Shown here: piece by piece, positions 37,040 through 46,005 of the stretch
Position numbering within the stretch: the stretch's first letter is position 1
Layout: each line of letters begins with the position of its first letter
DNA from: Aureimonas sp. AU12
GTDB lineage: Bacteria > Pseudomonadota > Alphaproteobacteria > Rhizobiales > Rhizobiaceae
Assembly (NCBI RefSeq): GCF_001463705.1
Contig: NZ_BBWH01000048.1
Location: 61,884-125,883 of the forward strand
Length of the DNA: 64,000 nucleotides
Reading direction: 5' to 3'
Program-made: the position numbers and the translations under genes
The notes under the pieces: model-generated
Database searches by the model: none
What the model was told of the DNA's origin: nothing
What the model saw: the letters and a program-made list of their open reading frames with translations, nothing else

Positions 37040-38589
37040 TCCGCGTCTTCATCCCTCTCGATTCCTTCGCAGTTGCGTGCGGCGCCGACGAAATCGCCAA
37101 GGAACTCGCCTTGCTGGCGGCCCATCGCGGTCACGATATCGAGATCGTCCGCAACGGCTCGCGCGGCATGGCGTGGCTGGAGCCGATGCTGGAGGTCGAG
37201 GTTCTCGGCCAGCGCATCGCCTACGGGCCGATCGCGCCGGGAGAGGTCGCCGCGCTGCTCGATGCAGGCTTCTTGCACGGCGAAAATCATCCGAGCCGCA
37301 TCGGTGATCCCGAGGATCATCCGTTCCTCGCCGGCCAGACCCGCGTCACCTTCCGCCGCTGCGGGCTGACCGACCCGCTGTCGCTGGACGACTATCGTCG
37401 GCACGGCGGCCTCGAGGGGCTGCAGAAGGCGTTGGCGATGGAGCCCGGCGGGATCGTTGCCGAGGTCTCGGCGTCGGGCCTTCGCGGGCGCGGCGGCGCC
37501 GGCTTCCCGACCGGCATCAAATGGAAGACCGTGGCCGAAGCGACGGCCGACCGGAAGTACATCGTCGCCAATGCCGACGAGGGCGACAGCGGCACCTTCG
37601 CCGACCGGATGATCATGGAGGGTGATCCGTTCTGCCTGATCGAAGGCATGACGATCGCGGGCCTCGCCACGGGCGCCGCGAAGGGCTTCATCTACTTGCG
37701 CTCGGAATATCCGGTGGCGATCCGGGTGATGGGCGAGGCGATCCGGGTCGCGCAAGCGGGCGGGGTGCTCGGCGCCTCGGTGCTGGGCTCGGAGCGCGCC
37801 TTCGACATCGAGTTGCGCGTCGGTGCCGGCGCCTATGTCTGCGGCGAGGAGACCTCGCTGCTCGAAAGCCTCGAAGGTCGGCGGGGTCAGGTGCGCGCCA
37901 AGCCGCCGCTGCCAGCGCACAAGGGTCTGTTCGGACGGCCGACCGTCATCAACAACGTCGTGACGCTGGCGAGCGTGCCGGAAATCCTGCGCGCCGGGGC
38001 GCCGGCCTATCAGGCGCTCGGCACCGGCCGCTCGCGCGGCACGATCCCGATCCAGATCGCCGGCAACGTGAAGCATGGCGGTCTGTTCGAGACGCCTTTC
38101 GGCCTGACGCTCGGCGAGATCGTCGAGCGGATCGGCGGCGGCACTCGCACCGGGCGGCCGGTGAGGGCGGTGCAGGTCGGCGGACCGCTCGGCGCCTACT
38201 TCCCGCGCGATCTCTTCGACACCGTCTTCGACTACGAAGCCTTCGCGGCGCGCGACGGGCTGATCGGCCATGCCGGCATCGTCGTCTTCGACGACAGCGT
38301 CGACATGGCGGCGCAGGCCCGCTTCGCCTTCGAATTCTGCGCCGTCGAGAGCTGCGGCAAGTGTACGCCTTGCCGTATCGGGGCGGTTCGCGGGCTGGAG
38401 ACGATGGACAAGGTGATCGCGGGCGAGCGCGTTGGCGAGAACCTCGAACTCGTCGAGGACCTGTGCAACACGATGAAGTTCGGTTCGCTCTGCGCCCTCG
38501 GTGGCTTCACGCCCTATCCCGTGATGTCGGCGCTGACGCACTTCCCCGAGGATTTCCGGGCGGCACCCATGCGGGAGGCGGCGGAATGA
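37036..38589 (+). CDS. fdsB: NAD-dependent formate dehydrogenase, beta subunit FdsB
   Basis: 517 residues. An N-terminal thioredoxin-like domain (about 1-110) is fused to a NuoF-like diaphorase. FMN/NADH site RGRGGAGFPTG is at 150-160; the [4Fe-4S] motif ESCGKCTPCRIG and the fourth ligand in SLCALGG are near the C-terminus. It reduces NAD+ with electrons from formate. GTG start coupled to fdsG; stop overlaps the next small gene (ATGA). Confidence 0.95.
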   Translation: MIRVFIPLDSFAVACGADEIAKELALLAAHRGHDIEIVRNGSRGMAWLEPMLEVEVLGQRIAYGPIAPGEVAALLDAGFLHGENHPSRIGDPEDHPFLAGQTRVTFRRCGLTDPLSLDDYRRHGGLEGLQKALAMEPGGIVAEVSASGLRGRGGAGFPTGIKWKTVAEATADRKYIVANADEGDSGTFADRMIMEGDPFCLIEGMTIAGLATGAAKGFIYLRSEYPVAIRVMGEAIRVAQAGGVLGASVLGSERAFDIELRVGAGAYVCGEETSLLESLEGRRGQVRAKPPLPAHKGLFGRPTVINNVVTLASVPEILRAGAPAYQALGTGRSRGTIPIQIAGNVKHGGLFETPFGLTLGEIVERIGGGTRTGRPVRAVQVGGPLGAYFPRDLFDTVFDYEAFAARDGLIGHAGIVVFDDSVDMAAQARFAFEFCAVESCGKCTPCRIGAVRGLETMDKVIAGERVGENLELVEDLCNTMKFGSLCALGGFTPYPVMSALTHFPEDFRAAPMREAAE

Positions 38590-38804
38590 CCGACGATCCG
38601 AAGGTCCGGGGACCCGCCTCGTATTTCCCATCGATCGAGAAGACCTATGGCCAGCCGATCGAGCATTGGAAGCGCCTGATCCGCGAGCGCGCCGGCTCCA
38701 GGCACATGGAGATCGTCCAGTGGCTGAAGACCGAGCACGGCCTCGGCCATGGTCACGCCAATGCGCTGGTGGCGCATACCCTGTCCGAAAAGCCGGCCGA
38801 GTAA
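38586..38804 (+). CDS. DUF4287 protein within the formate dehydrogenase operon
   Basis: 72 residues with the DUF4287 signature SYFPSIEKTYGQPIEHWKRLI followed by a helix ending in HGHANALVAHTL. The family occurs as short proteins or domains of unknown function. Its ATG overlaps the fdsB stop by four bases and its stop is ten bases from the fdsA start, so it is translated as part of the operon. Standard fds operons (fdsGBACD) lack it. A role in assembly or stability of the dehydrogenase is conjecture. Confidence 0.85.
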   Translation: MTDDPKVRGPASYFPSIEKTYGQPIEHWKRLIRERAGSRHMEIVQWLKTEHGLGHGHANALVAHTLSEKPAE

Positions 38805-38814
38805 GGACCGCATC

Positions 38815-41664
38815 ATGTCGCTGATCCACGAAACCGACTACGGCACGCCGCGATCGAAGGCCGAGAAGCTGGTCACGATCACCGTCGACGGGCGCGCCGT
38901 CACCGTGCCGGAGGGCACCTCGCTGATGCGGGCCGCGATGGACGCGGGCATCGGCGTGCCCAAGCTCTGCGCCACCGACTCGCTCGAAGCCTTCGGTTCC
39001 TGCCGTCTCTGCGTCGTCGAAGTCGAGGGCATGCGCGGCACGCCTGCCTCCTGCACGACGCTCGCGGCCGAAGGCATGAAGGTCTCGACGCAGACCGACC
39101 GGCTGAAGCGCATCCGCAAGGGCGTGATGGAGCTCTATATCTCCGATCACCCGCTGGACTGCCTGACCTGCGCGGCCAACGGCGACTGCGAGTTGCAGAC
39201 CCAGGCCGGCGCGGTGGGCCTTCGCGACGTGCGCTACGGATATGAAGGCGAGAACCATCTCGGCCAAGCCAAGGACGTCTCCAACCCCTACTTCCAGTTC
39301 GACGCCTCGAAATGCATCGTCTGCTCGCGCTGCGTGCGGGCCTGCGAAGAGGTTCAGGGCACCTTTGCCCTCACGATCTCCGGCCGCGGCTTCGATTCGA
39401 AGGTCTCGGCGGGTCTCGGCTCCGACGACTTCTTCTCTTCCGAATGCGTCTCCTGCGGCGCCTGCGTGCAGGCCTGCCCGACCGCGACGCTGGAGGAAAA
39501 GTCCGTGGTCGAGATCGGCCTGCCCGAGCATTCGGTGGTGACGACCTGCGCCTATTGCGGCGTCGGCTGCTCGTTCAAGGCGGAGATGCGGGGTGAGGAG
39601 CTGATCCGCATGGTGCCCTACAAGGACGGGAAGGCCAATCGCGGCCATTCCTGCGTCAAGGGTCGCTTCGCGCTCGGCTATGCCACGCACAAGGAGCGCA
39701 TCCTCAAGCCGATGATCCGCGACCACTACCTCCAGCCCTGGCAGGAAGTGTCGTGGGACGAGGCGATCGGCTTTGCCGCCAGGAAGTTGCGCGAGATCCA
39801 GGCGAAGTACGGCCGCGGCTCGATCGGCGGCATCTCCTCGTCGCGCTGCACCAACGAGGAGGTCTACCTCGTCCAGAAAATGGTGCGCGCGGGCTTCGGC
39901 AACAACAACATCGACACCTGCGCCCGCGTCTGCCATTCGCCCACCGGCTACGGCCTTTCGACCACCTACGGCACCTCGGCCGGGACGCAGGATTTCGACA
40001 GTGTCGAGGAGGCCGACGTCATTCTCGTGATCGGCGCCAACCCGACGGACGGGCATCCCGTCTTCGCCTCGCGCATGAAGAAGCGGCTGCGCGAGGGCGC
40101 GCGCCTCATCGTCATCGACCCGCGCCGCATCGATCTCGTGCGAACGCCCCATGTCGAGGCCGACTACCATCTGCCGCTTCGCCCCGGCACCAATGTCGCG
40201 ATGCTCACCGCCATCGCGCATGTCGTCGTCACCGAAGGCCTCATGGACGAGGCCTTCGTGCGCGAACGCTGCGACTGGGCCGAGTTCCAGGATTGGGCGA
40301 CCTTCGTTTCCGACGAGAGCCGCTCGCCCGAAGCGGTGGAGAGCGTCACCGGCGTTCCCACAGCCGACGTGCGCGCCGCGGCGCGGCTCTACGCCACCGG
40401 CGGCAATGGCGCGATCTACTACGGTCTCGGCGTCACCGAACACAGCCAGGGTTCGACCAGCGTGATGGCGATCGCTAATCTCGCCATGGCGACCGGCAAT
40501 GTCGGTCGGCGCGGCGTCGGCGTGAACCCGCTGCGCGGCCAGAACAACGTGCAGGGCTCCTGCGACATGGGCTCCTTCCCGCACGAACTGCCGGGCTACC
40601 GGCACATCTCGCGCGACGAGGTGCGCGAGACCTTCGAGAGCCTGTGGGGCGTCAAGCTCGACAACGAGCCGGGTCTGCGCATTCCCAACATGTTCGACGC
40701 CGCGGTGGAGGGCACGTTCAAGGGGCTCTACGTGCAGGGCGAGGACATTCTCCAGTCCGATCCCGACACCAAGCACGTCTCGGCCGGCCTCGCCGCGCTC
40801 GAATGCCTCATCGTGCAGGATCTCTTCCTCAACGAGACCGCGAACTACGCCACCGTCTTCCTGCCCGGCTCGACCTTCCTCGAGAAGGACGGCACCTTCA
40901 CCAATGCCGAGCGGCGCATCAACCGGGTGCGCCGGGTCATGAGCCCCAAGAACGGTTATGCCGACTGGGAGGTGACGCAGCTTCTGGCCCGGGCGCTGGG
41001 CATGGACATGAACTACGGCCACCCTTCAGAGATCATGGCGGAAGTCGCGGCGACGACGCCGTCTTTCGCGGGTGTGAGCTACCAGCTTCTGGAGGAGAAG
41101 GGCTCGGTGCAGTGGCCCTGCAACGAGCAGCATCCGGAGGGCACGCCGATCATGCATATCGGCGAGTTCATGCGCGGCAAGGGCAAGTTCGTCATCACCG
41201 AATATGTCGCGACCGACGAGCGCACCGGGCCGCGCTTCCCGCTGCTCCTCACCACCGGTCGCATCCTCTCGCAGTACAATGTCGGCGCGCAGACCCGGCG
41301 AACGGCCAACATTCTCTGGCACGAGGAGGATCTGCTGGAGATCCACCCGCATGACGCGGAGATGCGGGGTATTCGCGAGCGCGACTGGGTGAAGCTCGAC
41401 AGCCGCGCCGGTTCGACCTCGCTGCGCGCGAAGATCACGGACCGCGTGTCCCCGGGGGTCGTCTACACGACCTTCCACCACCCGATGACGCAGGCCAACG
41501 TCATCACCACCGACTTCTCGGACTGGGCGACCAACTGCCCGGAATACAAGGTGACGGCGGTTCAGATCTCGCCCTCCAACGGCCCGACCGAATGGCAGGA
41601 GGACTATCGGGAACTCAGCGAGGACAGCCGGCATATCGCCCCGGCGCTCGACGCGGCGGAGTAG
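38815..41664 (+). CDS. fdsA: NAD-dependent formate dehydrogenase, catalytic alpha subunit FdsA
   Basis: 949 residues oxidising formate to CO2 at a bis-MGD molybdenum (or tungsten) centre. N-terminal [2Fe-2S] domain (C52, C63, C66, C80), NuoG-like cluster (HPLDCLTCAANGDC), two ferredoxin-type [4Fe-4S] motifs (C167-C177 and C211-C221), and the catalytic subunit's own cluster (CAYCGVGC, SCVKGRF). The active-site ligand is cysteine C373 followed by H374 (TCARVCHSP), not selenocysteine. AAGGA precedes the ATG at 38815. It is cytosolic and partners FdsB, FdsG and FdsD. Confidence 0.96.
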   Translation: MSLIHETDYGTPRSKAEKLVTITVDGRAVTVPEGTSLMRAAMDAGIGVPKLCATDSLEAFGSCRLCVVEVEGMRGTPASCTTLAAEGMKVSTQTDRLKRIRKGVMELYISDHPLDCLTCAANGDCELQTQAGAVGLRDVRYGYEGENHLGQAKDVSNPYFQFDASKCIVCSRCVRACEEVQGTFALTISGRGFDSKVSAGLGSDDFFSSECVSCGACVQACPTATLEEKSVVEIGLPEHSVVTTCAYCGVGCSFKAEMRGEELIRMVPYKDGKANRGHSCVKGRFALGYATHKERILKPMIRDHYLQPWQEVSWDEAIGFAARKLREIQAKYGRGSIGGISSSRCTNEEVYLVQKMVRAGFGNNNIDTCARVCHSPTGYGLSTTYGTSAGTQDFDSVEEADVILVIGANPTDGHPVFASRMKKRLREGARLIVIDPRRIDLVRTPHVEADYHLPLRPGTNVAMLTAIAHVVVTEGLMDEAFVRERCDWAEFQDWATFVSDESRSPEAVESVTGVPTADVRAAARLYATGGNGAIYYGLGVTEHSQGSTSVMAIANLAMATGNVGRRGVGVNPLRGQNNVQGSCDMGSFPHELPGYRHISRDEVRETFESLWGVKLDNEPGLRIPNMFDAAVEGTFKGLYVQGEDILQSDPDTKHVSAGLAALECLIVQDLFLNETANYATVFLPGSTFLEKDGTFTNAERRINRVRRVMSPKNGYADWEVTQLLARALGMDMNYGHPSEIMAEVAATTPSFAGVSYQLLEEKGSVQWPCNEQHPEGTPIMHIGEFMRGKGKFVITEYVATDERTGPRFPLLLTTGRILSQYNVGAQTRRTANILWHEEDLLEIHPHDAEMRGIRERDWVKLDSRAGSTSLRAKITDRVSPGVVYTTFHHPMTQANVITTDFSDWATNCPEYKVTAVQISPSNGPTEWQEDYRELSEDSRHIAPALDAAE

Positions 41665-41668
41665 GGGC

Positions 41669-42526
41669 ATGGCAAGGCCCATCTCGGCGGGAGCGCCGAG
41701 CCTCGTCTATCGCGGCGGCCGGTTCTCGGTCGGCGAACGACGCGTGCCGGCCGAGGTCGCCGTGGCGATCTCGGTGAACGGCTCGACCCATGCGGTGATG
41801 ATGGCGACGCCGGATCATCTGGAGGAACTGGCGCTCGGGCTCGCCCTGAACGAGCGGATCGTCGAAACCACGAGCGAGATCGAGCGCATCGAACTCGCCG
41901 AGGCCGATCTGGGCATCGACTGCCGGATCTGGCTGACGAGCGAGCGTGCCGCGACCTATGTCGCGCGGCGCCGGCAGATGACGGGCCCCGTCGGCTGCGG
42001 GCTCTGCGGCGTCGAGAGCCTGGAACTCGCGGCGCGAGCACTGCCGATGGTGCGGGCGAGCGTGCGGCTCGAGCCGGCTGCCATCGTCGCGGGGCTGGAG
42101 GCGATGGCGCTGCGCCAAAGCCTCGGGCGCGAGACGCGGGCCGTGCATGCGGCAGGGTTCGTTCAGGCCGGCGGTGCTCTCATTGTGGTGCGCGAGGATG
42201 TCGGTCGCCACAATGCACTCGATAAGGTCGCCGGGCATCTCGCCGCCGCCGGCATCGATCCCGCATCGGGCTTCGTCGCCATCACCAGCCGCGTTTCGGT
42301 GGAACTGATCCAGAAGGCGGCGGGCATGGGCTGCGGCCTGATCGCCGCCGTTTCAGCGCCGACGCAATTGGCGATTGAAGCCGCCGAGGGGGCCGGGGTC
42401 ACGCTCGTCGCGGTGGTGCGCGGCGATGAGTTCGAGATCTTTACCCACCCGCAGCGGGTGGTCGGTGCTGTGGTCGAAACCGCTTCCAGCCTCTTCGAGT
42501 GCAAGGCCAAGTCCGATGCAGCCTGA
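41669..42526 (+). CDS. fdhD: Formate dehydrogenase sulfurtransferase FdhD (FdsC)
   Basis: 285 residues of the FdhD/FdsC family with the CxxC motif in VGCGLCGVESL. FdhD binds bis-MGD and transfers sulfur from a cysteine desulfurase to the cofactor before it enters FdsA. It starts four bases after fdsA, and fdsD starts inside its last codons, so it is fully embedded in the operon. Confidence 0.94.
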   Translation: MARPISAGAPSLVYRGGRFSVGERRVPAEVAVAISVNGSTHAVMMATPDHLEELALGLALNERIVETTSEIERIELAEADLGIDCRIWLTSERAATYVARRRQMTGPVGCGLCGVESLELAARALPMVRASVRLEPAAIVAGLEAMALRQSLGRETRAVHAAGFVQAGGALIVVREDVGRHNALDKVAGHLAAAGIDPASGFVAITSRVSVELIQKAAGMGCGLIAAVSAPTQLAIEAAEGAGVTLVAVVRGDEFEIFTHPQRVVGAVVETASSLFECKAKSDAA

Positions 42527-42800
42527 CAAGTTGATCCGCATGGCGAATTCGATTGCCACCTTCTGTCGCTCGAACCCCGACGGGGCGCGGCATACGGCGG
42601 ATGTCGCCGACCACATCAACAACTATTGGGAGCCGCGCATGCGCACGCAGCTCTTCGCCGCCTACGAGTCCGGCGACACCGGGTCGTTCCATCCGCTCGT
42701 ACTGGAAGCGATGACGAAGATACGCCGCCCGGCCGTGCCGCTAGAACAGAGGACTACGACGGCGACGGATCAGGCCGCCGGGCCCGCAGGTTCGGCCTGA
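42516..42800 (+). CDS. fdsD: Formate dehydrogenase delta subunit FdsD
   Basis: 94 residues with the family pattern KLIRMANSIATFCRSNPD...ADHINNYWEPRMRTQL. FdsD is a small subunit needed for active Fds complexes in some bacteria. It overlaps fdhD by 11 bases in another frame. The C-terminal tail (about 72-94) is low-complexity. Last gene of the operon; a hairpin follows. Confidence 0.93.
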   Translation: MQPDKLIRMANSIATFCRSNPDGARHTADVADHINNYWEPRMRTQLFAAYESGDTGSFHPLVLEAMTKIRRPAVPLEQRTTTATDQAAGPAGSA

Positions 42801-42835
42801 TCGCAGACAAGCGGTCCGCATCATCCGGGCAGCCC

Positions 42836-42873
42836 TCACGGCTTTGGCGTTGGGCGACGCGTTTGAGCCGTGA
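42836..42873. terminator. Hairpin between fdsD and the chemoreceptor gene
   Basis: TCACGGCT and AGCCGTGA arms with an inner GCGT/ACGC stem between convergent genes. No T run, so its terminator function is uncertain. Confidence 0.45.
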
Positions 42874-42890
42874 TACCCGCGCGGCCTCCA

Positions 42891-44588
42891 TCAGGCGCTG
42901 AGGCGCTCGAACCCGCCGTCGCCGAGATCCAGGGCGAAGCCGTCGTCGGCGGGGGCTGGGGCCTTGGATCCGCGACCCATGATCCGAGCCGGCGAACCCT
43001 TGGCGGCGCGCGCCCGTTGGAGCGTCGCGATGGTCGGCGCCAGGACCGCCGCTGCCGATGCCGCCGGCTCGATCGCGGTGCCGGTCTGAAAGAAGCCGGT
43101 GCGGTCTTCGAGGCGGCTCGCCTCGGCCGAGAGCTGTTCCGACGTCGCCGACATCTCGTTCGCCGCGCCGGCATTGGCCTGCGTCACCTGATCGAGTTGC
43201 TGGATCGCCTGGTTGATCTGCTCGACGCCCACCGTCTGCTCGCGGCAGGCCGCCGAGATCTCGGAGACGAGCTCGGCCGTGCGCTCGATGTCGGGCACAA
43301 GGCTCTCGAACAGGCGGCCGGCCTCTTCCGACACGCTCAGCGTCTCCGCCGAGAGGGTGCCGATCTCCTGCGCCGCGAGCTGCGAGCGCTCGGCGAGCTT
43401 GCGCACCTCGGACGCCACCACCGCGAAGCCCTTGCCATGTTGTCCAGCGCGCGCCGCCTCGATCGCGGCGTTCAGCGCCAGAAGATCGGTCTGGCGGGCG
43501 ATCTCCTGGATGACGCGGACCTTCTCGTTGATCGAGCGCATGGCGGTGAGCGAGCCCGCCACGGCCGTGTGGCTCTTGCGGGCAGAGACGGCGGCCTGCC
43601 CGGCGGTTTTCTCGGTCTGCGCGGCGTTGTCGGCGTTCTGGCGAATGTTGGCGGTCATCTCCTCCATCGCGGCCGAGGCCTGCTCGGAAGCGGCTGCCTG
43701 TTCGGTCGAGCCCGAGGACAGGCTGTCGGCGGTGGCGGCGGACTGCAGCGAGCCGGAGGCCACCTGCGCCGCCGAGGTGCGCACGTCCGTCACGATGTCA
43801 GCGAGCTTCGTGCGCATCTCCGTCAGTCCGGTCAGCAGCGTCCCGATCTCGTCGCGGCGCTTCAGATGCGCCCGCGGTGCGACGTCGCCATCGGCGATGC
43901 GCCGCACGTCGGCGAGCGCCAGGCCCATGCCCTTGTCGAGCGAGCGGATGATCCAGCCGGCGGCAACGGCGGCGAGCGCGAGCGCCGCGCCGAACAGCAC
44001 GAGCAAACCGGTTCGCGCCGTCTCGTATTCGCTCACGAGCGCCGCCTGGAAGGCGTTTGAGCGGCCGATCTCGAACTCGGAGGCCACCTTCAGTTCGTCG
44101 ACCATTTCCGACATGGTCGGGGCCATTCGGGATCTCGCGATTTCGGCGGCCTGCTCGCCGGCCGCGGAGCTGCCTTCGCCTTGCAGACGTTCGGTTTTGA
44201 GAAGCTCGACGACGCTGGCGGCCGACGCCGCATAGGCCTTGGCGTCCGCCGCCAGGGCGTCGATCGAGGCCTGGCGGTCTGCCGGAAGGGCGGCGCGATA
44301 ATCGCCGATGAGGCCTTCCGCCAACGCGGCCCGTTCGAGCGAGGTCGCCGAGAGATCGGCAAAGACCGCGTCGTCCTTGAGCACGTCGAGCGTGTTCACG
44401 AGGCGTCCGACGTCGGAAATGTAGGCGCGGATGGTTCCGAGACGTTTGGTCTGCACGAAGGAATTTGCGATGAACCCTTCGCCCGACTGGCGGGCCTGCG
44501 ACAGCGCGGAGAGGGATTGGTATCCCGACAGGCCCATCAGGCCGATCACCAGTCCGAGACTGGCTGCGATCTTTGTCTTCAGCTTCAT
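42891..44588 (-). CDS. Methyl-accepting chemotaxis protein
   Basis: 565 residues. First membrane helix about 8-27, periplasmic four-helix-bundle sensor (about 30-188), second membrane helix about 192-215, HAMP (about 215-268), and a cytoplasmic signalling coiled coil with the hairpin tip [20 protein letters not shown] and [18 protein letters not shown]. It signals to CheA through CheW. The C-terminal tail after about residue 500 is Ala/Pro-rich and lacks a CheR-binding pentapeptide. The ligand is unknown. It stands alone, facing the fds operon end-on; a formate link is not supported. Confidence 0.94.
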   Translation of the reverse strand: MKLKTKIAASLGLVIGLMGLSGYQSLSALSQARQSGEGFIANSFVQTKRLGTIRAYISDVGRLVNTLDVLKDDAVFADLSATSLERAALAEGLIGDYRAALPADRQASIDALAADAKAYAASAASVVELLKTERLQGEGSSAAGEQAAEIARSRMAPTMSEMVDELKVASEFEIGRSNAFQAALVSEYETARTGLLVLFGAALALAAVAAGWIIRSLDKGMGLALADVRRIADGDVAPRAHLKRRDEIGTLLTGLTEMRTKLADIVTDVRTSAAQVASGSLQSAATADSLSSGSTEQAAASEQASAAMEEMTANIRQNADNAAQTEKTAGQAAVSARKSHTAVAGSLTAMRSINEKVRVIQEIARQTDLLALNAAIEAARAGQHGKGFAVVASEVRKLAERSQLAAQEIGTLSAETLSVSEEAGRLFESLVPDIERTAELVSEISAACREQTVGVEQINQAIQQLDQVTQANAGAANEMSATSEQLSAEASRLEDRTGFFQTGTAIEPAASAAAVLAPTIATLQRARAAKGSPARIMGRGSKAPAPADDGFALDLGDGGFERLSA

Positions 44589-44714
44589 GGTCGTTCCCCC
44601 CGGCGCGTTGCAGGTATGAAACGCCCAGTGGGCCTTACATAAGATGAACGCGGTGAAGGGCGGCGAGCAAAGCCCTAGACGAGCCGCTCGGACCGGATGG
44701 CGCAGGGCGCGGTC

Positions 44715-45161
44715 TTACTTGGACGTCGCCGACTTCACGGGAGCATCCAGCAAGCTGCCGAGCGACCTCAGCAATTGCGCCAGTTCCGGTTCCTGCACGG
44801 CAGCAGCAGCTTCTTCTGCGGAAAACCACTCGCGTCGGCGCTCGGTCGCCTCCGGCCAGGTTCCCATCAGGCGATCGACCTTCATCGGGAACACCTTGAC
44901 GCGGCATGCGACCACGTCGCCGTTCCGCAGGGTCTTGGGATAGTGGTAGGAGCCCGTCGCCTTCTTGCCGATGCGCCCTTCGACACCGGCTTCCTCGAAA
45001 GCTTCCTGCGCCGCGGCCTGATGGGGCCGGCGCGCCTTCATCGGCCAACCCTTGGGGATAACCCAGCGTCCTGTCTCGCGCGACGTCACCAGCAGGATTC
45101 GCAGTCCGGACGATGTGTCGTCCTGATACGCGATGGCTCCTACCTGTTTGCGCTGCTTCAA
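44715..45161 (-). CDS. Nudix hydrolase
   Basis: 148 residues with a Nudix box in GWPMKARRPHQAAAQEAFEE-AGV. The metal-binding EAFEEAG core is intact, but the first glutamate is arginine and the usual REU arginine is glutamine. This matches the WVIPKGWPMK subgroup of diphosphoinositol-polyphosphate-like hydrolases common in alphaproteobacteria. It cleaves nucleoside-diphosphate-X type compounds; the substrate is unknown. A lone leftward gene. Confidence 0.9.
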   Translation of the reverse strand: MKQRKQVGAIAYQDDTSSGLRILLVTSRETGRWVIPKGWPMKARRPHQAAAQEAFEEAGVEGRIGKKATGSYHYPKTLRNGDVVACRVKVFPMKVDRLMGTWPEATERRREWFSAEEAAAAVQEPELAQLLRSLGSLLDAPVKSATSK

Positions 45162-45512
45162 CGGGATCGCCTTCTCATGGTGCAGTGTGGTCTATACCAA
45201 AATCGCGCTTATTCGCCGGATGACAAGTGCGAATTGAAAGCGTGGCCAATTATAAAGCCATCTGTGACACTCTCACACGTGAGCCGCGTGAGCCTGACGT
45301 GGCGGCCACGCCGAACCACTTGTGAGCAACGCGGTATACAGGACCGCGGATGACGTCGCTGCCCCCTGCGTCATCATGAACAATTCGATAATGCCGGACC
45401 ATTCCAGGTTGCAGGATCGAAATATGCAACCTAGTGTTGAGCCTCACCCGTGAGTTTGTGAGGTTCGATGCGCCCTGTGCCGGAAGACAAATGCCGATCG
45501 GAGGCAATCATC
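45162..45512. other. Intergenic region rich in short inverted repeats
   Basis: 350 bases, more AT-rich than the surroundings, without a supportable gene. It holds CGTGG-CGG-CCACG (45298-45310), several GTGAG/CTCAC elements (for example CCTCAC-N10-GTGAGG at 45442-45463) and the AGGTTGCA palindrome listed separately. It contains the promoters of the Nudix gene (leftward) and the tiny operon (rightward). Confidence 0.55.
45406..45432. promoter_or_regulatory. AGGTTGCA inverted repeat upstream of the tiny operon
   Basis: AGGTTGCA (45406-45413) and TGCAACCT (45425-45432), perfect arms 11 bases apart, about 80 bases before the GTG at 45513. The same half-site is repeated in the RTX promoter at 48755-48833. 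Confidence 0.6.
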
Positions 45513-45572
45513 GTGTGGTTTGCGGGTGCCCTTCTCTTCTGGGGCGCCATCGGCGTCTGGGCTTTGACATGA
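45513..45572 (+). CDS. 19-residue single-pass membrane peptide
   Basis: The short frame encodes MWFAGALLFWGAIGVWALT (GTG read as Met), almost entirely hydrophobic with three tryptophans, the right length for one membrane helix. A strong GGAGG lies eight bases before the GTG. Its TGA overlaps the ATG of the next gene (ATGA), the usual sign of translational coupling. An in-frame GTG at 45477 would add 12 polar residues but has no good ribosome binding site. I know no family for it; small peptides of this kind often modulate membrane complexes. No homolog search was possible. Confidence 0.6.
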   Translation: MWFAGALLFWGAIGVWALT

Positions 45573-45793
45573 GCGGGATCGTGGATCGCCGCGGAGGTGG
45601 ACGGACCGACCAGCTTGAACTTGGCCCGCTGCCGACCCAAGGCGTCACAGCGGACACCGGATTGACGGTCGACGAGCGTAGCGCCCTCTGCCTGCTAGCG
45701 TTGGCGCGAGACCTGCTGTCGCGCGATCACCACGCCGTCGCGATGATGATCGACTATGCAATGATCGACGTGGCCCGCCGCTCCGCCGACTGA
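45569..45793 (+). CDS. 74-residue protein of unknown function coupled to the membrane peptide
   Basis: MSGIVDRRGG start, a polar Gly/Arg/Thr-rich N-terminal third, then a helical segment LTVDERSALCLLALARDLLS and an Asp/Met-rich helix (AMMIDYAMIDVARR). No signal peptide. The ATG overlaps the peptide gene's stop and has little ribosome binding site of its own, so it depends on upstream translation. A strong terminator follows, closing a two-gene operon. No family recognised. A longer frame from 45434 is rejected because it would overlap the peptide gene in another frame. Confidence 0.65.
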   Translation: MSGIVDRRGGGRTDQLELGPLPTQGVTADTGLTVDERSALCLLALARDLLSRDHHAVAMMIDYAMIDVARRSAD

Positions 45794-45819
45794 ACGCTAA
45801 CGTCGACCTGTTCACCAAT

Positions 45820-45854
45820 ACGCCCACGGCAGGACATTCCGCCGTGGGCGTTTT
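45820..45854 (+). terminator. Terminator of the tiny operon
   Basis: Eleven-base stem ACGCCCACGGC (45820-45830) / GCCGTGGGCGT (45841-45851) followed by TTTT, 26 bases after the stop codon. Confidence 0.88.
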
Positions 45855-45912
45855 GCGTTTGAGAGGGCTCGACGCGCGTCCTCGCGGCGATGGGATCAAA
45901 GTGGCGACATGC

Positions 45913-45997
45913 GAAAGCGCCCGCAACTCGGTCGAGCTGCGGGTGCTTTCACGTCGAATTTTGTCCATCGTCGGCGACCTCCTGAGAGGTCGCCGAC
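45913..45997 (-). terminator. Two strong hairpins after the RTX gene
   Basis: GTCGGCGACCTC-CTGA-GAGGTCGCCGAC (45970-45997) and GAAAGCGCCCGCA / TGCGGGTGCTTTC (45913-45950, one G-T pair). Neither has a T run on the leftward transcript, but together they probably define the RTX mRNA 3' end. Confidence 0.6.
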
Positions 45998-46005
45998 CCG
46001 CGACA

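Noticed and set aside
39925..39945. Selenocysteine at the FdsA active site
   Set aside because: The codon before the conserved His is a TGC cysteine codon; no in-frame TGA or SECIS-like context.
36928..41022. A 1364-codon open frame on the minus strand across the formate dehydrogenase genes
   Set aside because: It is antisense to well-conserved fdsB/fdsA coding sequence. Long antisense frames arise from high third-position GC; the product has no domain and an Arg/Ala/Asp/Val-biased composition.
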